Below the pieces are notes generated by a model. The model saw only the letters and a program-made list of their open reading frames with translations. It was not told the DNA's origin and ran no database searches. The position numbers were made by a program, and so were the translations under genes. This document shows positions 1-6,155 of a stretch of 6,214 nt of DNA, in pieces. The first letter of the stretch is position 1; every line of letters begins with the position of its first letter. This DNA comes from CALEUX01 sp037439945 (GTDB lineage Bacteria > Bacteroidota > Bacteroidia > Bacteroidales > Marinilabiliaceae). Location: the NCBI GenBank assembly GCA_037439945.1, contig JBBIVA010000158.1, forward strand, positions 1-6,214, in the 5' to 3' direction.

Positions 1-81
1 TACTTAGGCATAAAGGGAATATTCGAATCGATTGTAAATAAACATAATGAGAAAATTGTATTAAAAAGGGTCGATATTTAG
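1..81 (+). CDS. C-terminal end of a probable DUF3857/transglutaminase-like paralogue (5' end outside window)
   Basis: Frame 1 is open from the first base to a TAG stop at 79-81 and encodes 26 residues. The tail has NEKIVLKRVDI, and the 24 residues before the final Asp-Ile align without gaps with the last 24 residues of the next gene, which end NAKIVLKKL. Nine of 24 positions are identical, including five consecutive residues (KIVLK). This is direct sequence evidence for a tandem paralogue, although a short match leaves some doubt. By inference the missing part would carry the same DUF3857 and transglutaminase-like domains. A terminator follows 14 bases after the stop, so this gene probably ends its own transcript. 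Confidence 0.6.
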   Translation, partial: YLGIKGIFESIVNKHNEKIVLKRVDI

Positions 82-95
82 AAGTCTTATTAATT

Positions 96-138
96 GAAAA
101 TCTGGCCTGTCAATTATCGCAGCCGGATTTTCTTTTTT
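96..138 (+). terminator. Rho-independent terminator after the partial upstream gene
   Basis: An 11-bp stem pairs GAAAATCTGGC (96-106) with GCCGGATTTTC (122-132), with one T-G wobble. It is followed at once by six T (133-138). Two extra pairs can form inside the loop past a bulged C. Its position just after the stop at 81 and 50 bases before the next start codon implies that the two DUF3857-type genes are transcribed separately, at least in part. Confidence 0.8.
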
Positions 139-143
139 ATTCA

Positions 144-169
144 TTGCAAAAAAAGTTTAAATTGGTTTG
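144..169 (+). promoter_or_regulatory. Weak candidate promoter for the DUF3857/transglutaminase-like gene
   Basis: TTGGTTTG at 162-169 matches five of the six fixed positions of the Bacteroidota -7 element TAnnTTTG. A possible -33 TTG lies at 144-146, but the 15-base gap is shorter than usual. The terminator ending at 138 means that a promoter is expected between there and the start codon at 188. That context is the main support, and the exact elements are uncertain. Confidence 0.35.
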
Positions 170-187
170 TAACTCTAAAATCCTTAT

Positions 188-2104
188 ATGAGATTTATAT
201 ATTCAAAAATCATAGTTCTGTTTTTTTTCTTTATGGTTTGTTTTGCCACAAACGCACAAAAACTTAAACCGGAGTATGCAATTATTCCTGATTCTTTAAA
301 GAAAAATGCTGATGTTATAATTCGAGTTTATAACACCGAAATTGAACGTTCATCATTGAGTAAAATGACTCATAAAATTTTTATTGCTATAACTGTGATA
401 AACAAAAAGGGTGATTATGATGCCCGCATTTTTATCCCCTACGATAAACAATCAAAGGTTATTAGCGTTGGTGGACGTATTTATAACTCAGCAGGGGCAT
501 TAACCAGGACAATAAAACCAAGTGATTTTTATGATACATCTAATTATTCAGATGTTGAGCTTTTTAGCGATAACAGAATTAAGGTTTATTCACCAAATGT
601 TAAGGATTATCCATATACAGTTGAATATGACTATGAAATAAGTTATTCTGGTCACCTTCATATCGAAAGTTGGTATCCGGCAGATGGTATTGGGGTTGCT
701 GTTCAGAAAGCAAGCCTGAAATTTATTACCCCACCAAACCTGGATTTTAAGGTAAGAAGTTTTAACTATTCATTTGGTTATAAAAAGGAATCCAACTCCA
801 GAAATTTGGATGTGCACCATTGGACTATTAAGAATTTACAGGCTTTTAAAAGTGAAAGTTATATGCCTGACTCGAGGTCTTGGCTGCCTCATATACTACT
901 GGTACCCGGTAAATTCGAATTTGATGGGTCAACCGGTGAATTATCATCTTGGAATTCACTGGGGTTATGGAGTTCAAATTTATTAAAGGGAAGGATGATA
1001 TTACCGGAATCAACCGTTCTAAAAATTAAGGAAATAACAAATAATTTACAAACTGACAGAGATAAAGTAAAGGCTGTATATGAGTATATGCAGAATAAAA
1101 CAAGGTATATTAATATAAGCTATGGTATTGGTGGGTTTCAGCCGTTGATGGCCTCAGATGTTGATAAGTATGGTTATGGTGACTGTAAAGCTTTAAGTAA
1201 TTATACTGCAGCTCTTTTAAAATCCATTGGAATACCTTCAAATTATACTGTAATTGGAGCCGGTTCATCCAAGATAAAACTACTGGATTTGCCGTCATTT
1301 ACAGAGGCAAACCATGTAATTCTTACTGTACCCCTTGCAAATGATACTATTTGGCTTGAATGTACCAACCCCCACTCACCATTTGGCTATGTAGGTTCGG
1401 GTAATGCTAACCGAAAGGCTTTGTTGATTTCTGATGATGGTGGCCATTTAATAAATATGCCAAATTACTCAGCTGCTGATAATACCTTTCAAAAAAAGTT
1501 TGTTGTTGAAATTGCAAGTGATGGTAATGCATTGGGGAATTTACACATTAAATCAAATGGCTTATTTTTTGGTGAAATCGGTTATTTGAAATTAGCCCCT
1601 GAAAGTGATCAAAAAGATTATCTTCTTAAAAACCTACCAATTAATAACCTTAGTATTGAAAAGTTTGAAATATTTACCAATGGTGATGTAAAACCCGAAG
1701 CAACATTAAATGTTAAGTTTAAAGCTGCTAAATATGGTGACATATCCGGAAACAGGATGTTTGTCCCATTAAATAATATTGATAAATCAAATATCAGTTT
1801 TCAGTCAAAAAAGGACCGTTTTTTTGATGTTGTAATTCCTTATAATAGGACAAATTTTGCCCAATCTGAATTTATAATACCCCCTGGGTTTGAAATTGAA
1901 TTTATTCCAAAATCTGAAACTGTTGATTCCCCTTTTGGAAATTATTCGTTTACATGTGAAAAAATGGATGGAAAAGTTATCTACTCCCGAAAATTTATAA
2001 TTAATGGTGGTACTGTTAAAAAAGAAAACTATCCTGAACTATACGATTTTTTTCATAAGATTGGAACGTTGGATAATGCTAAAATAGTTTTAAAGAAATT
2101 GTAA
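188..2104 (+). CDS. Exported DUF3857 and transglutaminase-like domain protein
   Basis: This gene encodes 638 residues. The N-terminus (residues 1-23) is a classical signal peptide: Arg2 and Lys7, then a hydrophobic core rich in Ile, Leu and Phe, with likely cleavage after Thr-Asn-Ala before Gln24. The mature protein should therefore be periplasmic or envelope-associated. Residues of about 55-215 fit a DUF3857 beta domain. About 275-405 form a transglutaminase-like fold with Cys333 in GYGDCKALSNY, His376 in EANHVIL and Glu391 in IWLECTNP, at the places of the Cys-His-Asp triad. Glu stands where many relatives have Asp. About 430-605 is a further beta-rich region, possibly DUF3858-like. Cys18 has no convincing lipobox. 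The start has no Shine-Dalgarno sequence, as is normal in Bacteroidota. The substrate and biological role of this family are not established, and peptidase or cross-linking activity is only an inference from the fold. Confidence 0.88.
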   Translation: MRFIYSKIIVLFFFFMVCFATNAQKLKPEYAIIPDSLKKNADVIIRVYNTEIERSSLSKMTHKIFIAITVINKKGDYDARIFIPYDKQSKVISVGGRIYNSAGALTRTIKPSDFYDTSNYSDVELFSDNRIKVYSPNVKDYPYTVEYDYEISYSGHLHIESWYPADGIGVAVQKASLKFITPPNLDFKVRSFNYSFGYKKESNSRNLDVHHWTIKNLQAFKSESYMPDSRSWLPHILLVPGKFEFDGSTGELSSWNSLGLWSSNLLKGRMILPESTVLKIKEITNNLQTDRDKVKAVYEYMQNKTRYINISYGIGGFQPLMASDVDKYGYGDCKALSNYTAALLKSIGIPSNYTVIGAGSSKIKLLDLPSFTEANHVILTVPLANDTIWLECTNPHSPFGYVGSGNANRKALLISDDGGHLINMPNYSAADNTFQKKFVVEIASDGNALGNLHIKSNGLFFGEIGYLKLAPESDQKDYLLKNLPINNLSIEKFEIFTNGDVKPEATLNVKFKAAKYGDISGNRMFVPLNNIDKSNISFQSKKDRFFDVVIPYNRTNFAQSEFIIPPGFEIEFIPKSETVDSPFGNYSFTCEKMDGKVIYSRKFIINGGTVKKENYPELYDFFHKIGTLDNAKIVLKKL

Positions 2105-2126
2105 CGAGATATTTCCCGGTTATTCC

Positions 2127-2155
2127 TTGACTAAAGTGGCATTTCATCATAAATT
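2127..2155 (+). promoter_or_regulatory. Possible promoter before the radical SAM gene
   Basis: TTGACT (2127-2132) and TAAATT (2150-2155) are separated by 17 bases, the spacing of a general sigma-70 promoter. Read as a Bacteroidota promoter, it is TTG, 20 bases, then TAAATTAA, which matches TAnnTTTG only at its first four fixed positions. No clear terminator lies between the upstream gene and this one, so read-through from upstream is an equally good explanation. Confidence 0.25.
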
Positions 2156-2200
2156 AAGTCCTTTAGAAAATTGTTAAATTACAATTAGGTAAGGCTTAAT
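2153..2200 (+). other. Two-tier stem-loop just upstream of the radical SAM start codon
   Basis: The outer stem pairs ATTAAG (2153-2158) with CTTAAT (2195-2200) and CCTT (2160-2163) with AAGG (2191-2194), with a single bulged T at 2159. Inside it, AATTGT (2169-2174) pairs perfectly with ACAATT (2181-2186). The structure ends 10 bases before the ATG at 2211. It has no T tract, so it is a poor terminator. It could be a leader structure or a protein-binding dyad. Chance is not excluded in such AT-rich DNA. Confidence 0.35.
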
Positions 2201-2210
2201 AATTAATTAT

Positions 2211-3287
2211 ATGCTGATTGCTAAAAAAATAGACAGGCGAAATTTTTTTCAAATTATAGGGTTAGGATTATCATATAATATTTTTCATCGAAGTGGTTTT
2301 CCTGAAGATGCTATGTTTATTAACGAAAGTTTCGCGCCGGGTACAATGAATATAGGTATTGGAACTATGAATTATATTCCCCCCTATATAAACCTGCATA
2401 AAACAGGAGAATTAAAACGTAGGGCTACTGTTTTGTTTGATATAATGCGAAAATGCACACTTTGTCCCCGTGAATGTAATACTGACCGTTTATCCGGACA
2501 ACGTGGTGATTGCAAGGCAAATGGTGAATTAGAGATATCATCTGTAGTGCCCCATTATGGTGAAGAGCCCGAGTTGGTTGGGAAAAATGGTTCAGGAACT
2601 ATTTTTTTTACAAACTGCCCATTACACTGTGTTTTTTGCATAAACTATGAAATTAGCCATTATGGGAAAGGGCAGGGCCGTTCAGTTAAATATTTGGCAG
2701 AAGCAATGCTAAGGCTTCAAAAAACAGGCTGTCACAATATTAACCTGGTTACACCGGGCCATTATTTACCCCATATAATTTCGGCACTAGATTTGGCGGC
2801 TTCCAGGGGTTTGAATATTCCAATAGTCTATAATTCAAGCGGATGGGAGAAACTGGAAATGCTCAGGCTTCTGGATGGAGTGGTTGATATTTATTTACCC
2901 GATTTTAAATATTTTGATTCAAAAATTGCCGATAAATATTCTCCCGGCGCATCATCATATCCGGAATTAACAAAAAAAGCAATTATTGAAATGAACCGGC
3001 AGGTGGGAGTGGCAAAAATTGATGAAAGTAGTGGCCTTATAAGCAGGGGCTTAATGGTAAGGCATTTGGTAATGCCCAATAATATTTCATCATCAGAAAT
3101 GGTAATGAAGTGGATAGGGGAAAATCTTCCAAAAGATACCTATATAAATATCATGTCGCAATACCGACCTACTTTTAAGGCTGGTGACTATCCGTTAATT
3201 TCACGGGCCATAACCCCGGTTGAGTACAAAAACGCCATTAGCGCAGCCCGCAAAGCAGGGTTGACCAAAATTAACATTCAGGGTTAA
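2211..3287 (+). CDS. PflX/COG1313-type radical SAM protein with a twin-arginine-like leader
   Basis: This gene encodes 358 residues. The radical SAM motif CX3CX2C is Cys136, Cys140 and Cys143 (NCPLHCVFC), which would bind the [4Fe-4S] cluster that cleaves S-adenosylmethionine. Before it lies a second cysteine set, Cys82, Cys85, Cys89 and Cys101 (CTLCPREC, then GDC), which is usual in this family and may bind another metal or cluster. Further family signatures are NINLVTPGHYLPHI (177-190), IPIVYNSSGWE (203-213), VDIYLPDFKY (225-234), IIEMNRQVG (258-266) and IMSQYRP (314-320). The family resembles pyruvate-formate-lyase activating enzymes, but its substrate is unknown, and no glycyl-radical enzyme or AMMECR1/Memo partner is in the window. 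The first 20 residues contain DRRNFFQ followed by IIGLGL, like a Tat signal, which is odd for an enzyme needing cytoplasmic reductant and SAM. The conserved core starts near residue 57. No Shine-Dalgarno sequence is present. Confidence 0.88.
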   Translation: MLIAKKIDRRNFFQIIGLGLSYNIFHRSGFPEDAMFINESFAPGTMNIGIGTMNYIPPYINLHKTGELKRRATVLFDIMRKCTLCPRECNTDRLSGQRGDCKANGELEISSVVPHYGEEPELVGKNGSGTIFFTNCPLHCVFCINYEISHYGKGQGRSVKYLAEAMLRLQKTGCHNINLVTPGHYLPHIISALDLAASRGLNIPIVYNSSGWEKLEMLRLLDGVVDIYLPDFKYFDSKIADKYSPGASSYPELTKKAIIEMNRQVGVAKIDESSGLISRGLMVRHLVMPNNISSSEMVMKWIGENLPKDTYINIMSQYRPTFKAGDYPLISRAITPVEYKNAISAARKAGLTKINIQG

Positions 3288-3390
3288 TAGTAATACAAAT
3301 TATTATTGGTCAACAATCTGTTGTAAACCGAGGCCGCCAGAAAAGTTTTTGAAAGCGTTGGAGAATTGAATATTTTAGGAAACTATACGG

Positions 3391-3404
3391 TATTTGTACA
3401 AATA
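3391..3404. repeat. Perfect 14-bp palindrome touching the terminator
   Basis: TATTTGTACAAATA reads the same on both strands. Its last three bases are shared with the left end of the terminator stem. It could be a binding site for a dimeric protein, but it sits downstream of both neighbouring genes, where an operator is not expected. It may be accidental in AT-rich DNA. Confidence 0.4.
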
Positions 3405-3445
3405 AAAAGAGGGTGTTCCGGGGTTTTCAGACACCCTCTTTTTAT
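3402..3445. terminator. Bidirectional rho-independent terminator
   Basis: A perfect 15-bp stem pairs 3402-3416 with 3431-3445 around a 14-base loop. The GC core is GAGGGTGT against ACACCCTC. The outer part is A-rich on the left and T-rich on the right, so it supplies a U tract to transcripts from either strand. It lies 114 bases past the radical SAM stop and 184 bases past the aconitase stop and would serve both convergent genes. No other strong terminator is seen between them. Confidence 0.9.
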
Positions 3446-3539
3446 ATTAATCCCAAATTTGTTTTTAGCCTGTTTTTCTAATGGCAGTTATTAGAAATTA
3501 TTAGTCTTAAGTTGTTGATTATGTGACTTATATTTTGAC

Positions 3540-3625
3540 AAGCCGCTTAAGAAAAACTAAATATTTGTAATCAATAATGCTAACAAATTAAGCTTTTCTA
3601 AAGCAGCCTATACCGGCCATCCGGT
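3540..3625 (-). repeat. Palindromic intergenic element, copy 1 (directly after the aconitase stop)
   Basis: Two parts are visible. Bases 3540-3609 form an imperfect palindrome: the left half beginning AAGCCGCTTAAGAAAAACT aligns with the reverse complement of the right half, beginning AGGCTGCTTTAGAAAAGCT, with 15 of the first 19 positions identical and continuing similarity to the centre near 3574. Next to it, 3612-3625 is a small hairpin, ACCGG-CCAT-CCGGT. Read on the minus strand, 3625 down to 3567 matches 6156-6214 on the plus strand at 51 of 59 positions, so this is a repeated unit rather than a one-off. It begins only 4 bases after the aconitase stop codon. It has no coding content. It resembles a dispersed palindromic intergenic repeat; its role is unknown. 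Confidence 0.75.
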
Positions 3626-3629
3626 TTAA

Positions 3630-5894
3630 TTATTTATTTTGAAGTTTAATAAGATTAAGGGCAGAACCGGCTTTAAACCATTCAATTTGTTGTAGATTGT
3701 ATGAATGAAGAACAATAATATTTTCTGAACTTCCATTTTTGTGTACAATTTCAACTGTTAATGGCTTTTCAGGAGAAAATGTTTCAAGGTCCGTAAAATT
3801 AAAAGTATCATCCTCCATAATTTTATCATAATCCTGCTCCTTTTCGAATGTAACAGCAAGCATTCCCTGTTTTTTCAGGTTGGTTTCATGAATTCGGGCA
3901 AAACTTTTAACCAAAACTACTTTAACTCCTAAATGACGGGGTTCCATGGCAGCATGCTCCCGTGATGAACCTTCGCCGTAATTGTGGTCTCCAACCACTA
4001 TTGAACCAATTCCTTTGGCCTTATAATCCCTTTGTACTTTTGGTACTGATTCATATTGGCCGGTAATCTGGTTTTTAACACTATCGGTTTTATCATTGAA
4101 AATGTTAACAGCACCCGTTAGCATATTATTCGAAATATTATCGAGATGACCCCTGTATTTTAACCATGGCCCTGCCATAGAAATATGATCGGTGGTACAT
4201 TTTCCTTTTGCTTTTATCAGAAGGTTTAATCCGGTAAAATTTTTACCATCCCATGCATCAAAGGGTTCCAACAATTGCAACCTGTCTGATTCAGGATTTA
4301 CCTTTATTTCAATAGTACTTCCGTCAACAGCCGGGCTCTGATAGCCGGCATCCTTAACATCAAAACCTTTTGGTGGAAATTGAAGCCCCTTAGGTTCATC
4401 CAGCATTACTGGCACACCATTTTCATTCATCAATTTGTCGGTAACAGGATTAAAGGTTAAATCACCGGCAATTGCAAATGCAGTAACAATTTCAGGTGAA
4501 GCAACAAAAGCATGGGTATTTGGGTTACCATCGTTACGTTTTGCAAAATTCCTGTTAAATGAAGTAATAATTGAATTGGGCCTTAAATTATCTTTGGTAT
4601 GACGTGCCCACTGACCAATACAAGGGCCACAGGCATTTGCAAGAACTACACCTCCAATTTTGTCAAAATCGGTAAGAAAGCCATCGCGTTCAACAGTATA
4701 TCTTACTTGTTCTGATCCTGGTGTGATAGTAAATTCTGCTTTTGTTTTCAATTTTTTTGAAACGGCCTGTCGCGCTACCGATGCAGCCCTGGAAATATCT
4801 TCGTATGATGAGTTTGTGCATGACCCTATAAGACCAACTTCAAGATTTTTGGGCCATTTATTTTTAATAACCTCTTCGGCAAATTTTGAAAGTGGGGTTG
4901 CACGGTCCGGGGTAAAAGGCCCATTAATGTGGGGTTCAAGCTCAGATAGGTTAATTTCAATAACCTGATCAAAATATTTTTCAGGATTGGCATATACTTC
5001 TGCATCTCCTGTCAGATGTTCTTTTACGGAGCCGGCTAAATCCGCTACATCTTTTCTACCGGTACCCACAAGGTACTCTTCCATTTTTTTGTCATATCCA
5101 AAAGTAGATGTAGTGGCTCCAATTTCTGCTCCCATATTGCAAATTGTACCCTTACCGGTACATGAAATACTTAAGGCCCCCTCACCAAAATACTCAACAA
5201 TATTGCCGGTACCTCCTTTTACAGTAAGAATTCCGGCCACTTTCAAAATCACATCCTTAGCCGATGTCCATCCGTTAAGCCTTCCTGTTAATTTAACGCC
5301 AATTAATTTAGGAAACTTTAATTCCCATGGCATCCCTGCCATAACATCAACAGCATCGGCACCACCTACCCCTATGGCAATCATTCCCAGTCCACCAGCA
5401 TTTACTGTATGAGAGTCTGTCCCAATCATCATTCCTCCGGGGAAGGCATAATTTTCCAAAACAACCTGGTGAATAATCCCGGCCCCGGGTTTCCAGAATC
5501 CAATACCATATTTATTCGAAACTGAAGAAAGGAAATCAAAAACCTCTTTACTTGAATTTAGTGCGCTTTTTAAATCTGCTGATGCTCCGTCTTTTGCCAA
5601 TATTAAATGATCGCAATGAACAGTTGAAGGAACAGCAGCGGTTTTTCTCCCGGCTTGCATAAATTGCAACAAGGCCATCTGGGCTGTTGCATCCTGCATG
5701 GCAACCCTGTCAGGAGCAAAATCTACATAGGATTTCCCCCTGATAAAAGGTGTCAGGGGTAATTTATCAGTAAGATGGGAGTATAAAATTTTTTCAGATA
5801 AGGTTAGTGGTCGTCCAAGTAATTCCCTGGTTTTATTCACTTTATTACCAATTTGGGCATAAACCCTTTTAATCATTTCAATATCAAATGTCAT
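3630..5894 (-). CDS. acnA: Aconitate hydratase (aconitase A), 754 residues
   Basis: This enzyme interconverts citrate and isocitrate through cis-aconitate in the TCA cycle, in the cytoplasm, using a [4Fe-4S] cluster. The three cluster cysteines are Cys359 (IGSCTNSSYED), Cys422 and Cys425 (NACGPCIGQW). Other active-site stretches are STVHCDHL (90-97, His93, Asp95, His96), GTDSHT (158-163), SFNRNFAKR (445-453), TTDHISMAGPW (567-577) and GEGSSREHAAMEPRHLG (640-656). Domains 1-3 occupy about residues 30-480 and the C-terminal swivel domain about 545-680. Length and motif order fit a complete enzyme. The start is the ATG at 5894 (MTFDIEMIKRVY), which resembles the start of known Bacteroidota aconitases. 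An in-frame TTG at 5936 would add 14 residues but lies inside the promoter. The symbol acnA follows the family; some databases may use acn. No TCA-cycle neighbour is present. Confidence 0.97.
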   Translation of the reverse strand: MTFDIEMIKRVYAQIGNKVNKTRELLGRPLTLSEKILYSHLTDKLPLTPFIRGKSYVDFAPDRVAMQDATAQMALLQFMQAGRKTAAVPSTVHCDHLILAKDGASADLKSALNSSKEVFDFLSSVSNKYGIGFWKPGAGIIHQVVLENYAFPGGMMIGTDSHTVNAGGLGMIAIGVGGADAVDVMAGMPWELKFPKLIGVKLTGRLNGWTSAKDVILKVAGILTVKGGTGNIVEYFGEGALSISCTGKGTICNMGAEIGATTSTFGYDKKMEEYLVGTGRKDVADLAGSVKEHLTGDAEVYANPEKYFDQVIEINLSELEPHINGPFTPDRATPLSKFAEEVIKNKWPKNLEVGLIGSCTNSSYEDISRAASVARQAVSKKLKTKAEFTITPGSEQVRYTVERDGFLTDFDKIGGVVLANACGPCIGQWARHTKDNLRPNSIITSFNRNFAKRNDGNPNTHAFVASPEIVTAFAIAGDLTFNPVTDKLMNENGVPVMLDEPKGLQFPPKGFDVKDAGYQSPAVDGSTIEIKVNPESDRLQLLEPFDAWDGKNFTGLNLLIKAKGKCTTDHISMAGPWLKYRGHLDNISNNMLTGAVNIFNDKTDSVKNQITGQYESVPKVQRDYKAKGIGSIVVGDHNYGEGSSREHAAMEPRHLGVKVVLVKSFARIHETNLKKQGMLAVTFEKEQDYDKIMEDDTFNFTDLETFSPEKPLTVEIVHKNGSSENIIVLHSYNLQQIEWFKAGSALNLIKLQNK

Positions 5895-5933
5895 AGCAGG
5901 ATTATGATTTTTATCAGTTTGATTATTCAGTCT

Positions 5934-5962
5934 CAAAAATAAGAAAAAATCCTTTAATCAAA
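5934..5962 (-). promoter_or_regulatory. Bacteroidota-type promoter of the aconitase gene
   Basis: On the minus strand a -33 element TTTG (5962-5959) is followed after 17 bases by TATTTTTG (5941-5934), a perfect match to the -7 consensus TAnnTTTG. Transcription should start a few bases further on, near 5929, leaving a 5' leader of about 35 bases before the ATG at 5894. The leader has no Shine-Dalgarno sequence. No operator is evident next to it. Confidence 0.75.
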
Positions 5963-6087
5963 TAAAACATGGGTATTATAAGCATTGTTCATTGCTGCAA
6001 ACAGAAGATTTAGTTTTCCTCTACGACATTTTTATTTTAATTTTGATATATATATTATTAATGCTTAAAAAAGTAATAATAAATTAT

Positions 6088-6154
6088 CGGGTTATTTTAA
6101 CCCGGATTAGTCATTAGAAAGGCAATGAACTAATGACTTAGCCGGGATTAACCC
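6088..6154. repeat. Long imperfect inverted repeat with competing hairpins
   Basis: A 17-bp stem with two mismatches pairs CCCGGATTAGTCATTAG (6101-6117) with CTAATGACTTAGCCGGG (6130-6146) around a 12-base loop. Outside it GGGTTA (6089-6094) can pair with TAACCC at 6149-6154, enclosing the whole structure. The same GGGTTA can instead pair with TAACCC at 6098-6103, giving a tight 7-bp hairpin with a TTT loop (6088-6104). It lies about 125 bases upstream of the aconitase promoter, and the second palindromic element begins two bases after it. It may belong to that repeat, be a terminator for a gene beyond the window, or be a protein-binding site. Confidence 0.7.
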
Positions 6155-6155
6155 T

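Larger units (their letters stand above)
3288..3629. other. Convergent intergenic region between the radical SAM and aconitase genes
   Basis: This 342-base stretch separates two genes that end facing each other. It holds the 14-bp palindrome (3391-3404), the bidirectional terminator (3402-3445) and the palindromic element (3540-3625), each listed separately. A 7-base direct repeat, TTATTAG, lies at 3488-3494 and 3498-3504. I see no open reading frame with a plausible start, protein-like composition or family resemblance, and no tRNA. Confidence 0.7.

Noticed and set aside
221..228. A run of eight T in the signal peptide of the DUF3857 gene as a phase-variation tract
   Set aside because: It encodes phenylalanines of the hydrophobic core, and homopolymers of this length are common in AT-rich DNA. 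Nothing else suggests switching.
233..244. A lipoprotein signal (Cys18) in the DUF3857 protein
   Set aside because: The residues before Cys18 are Phe-Met-Val, which is not a convincing lipobox, and a good signal peptidase I site follows at residues 21-23.
4987..5412. A 141-codon plus-strand open frame, and smaller ones such as 4660-4968, 774-986 and 1110-1298
   Set aside because: They lie wholly inside strongly supported genes on another frame or strand, and their translations show no recognisable domain.
5969..6013. A 14-codon plus-strand small ORF upstream of aconitase
   Set aside because: It is very short, has no ribosome-binding or promoter support, and is of a length expected by chance.
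5987..6130. A 9-base inverted match (GTTCATTGC at 5987-5995, GCAATGAAC at 6122-6130)
   Set aside because: The match is too short to distinguish from chance, and one copy is the loop of the long inverted repeat.
6088..6154. An integron attC site
   Set aside because: The palindrome lacks recognisable GTTRRRY and RYYYAAC end boxes in the right arrangement, and there is no integrase or cassette array.
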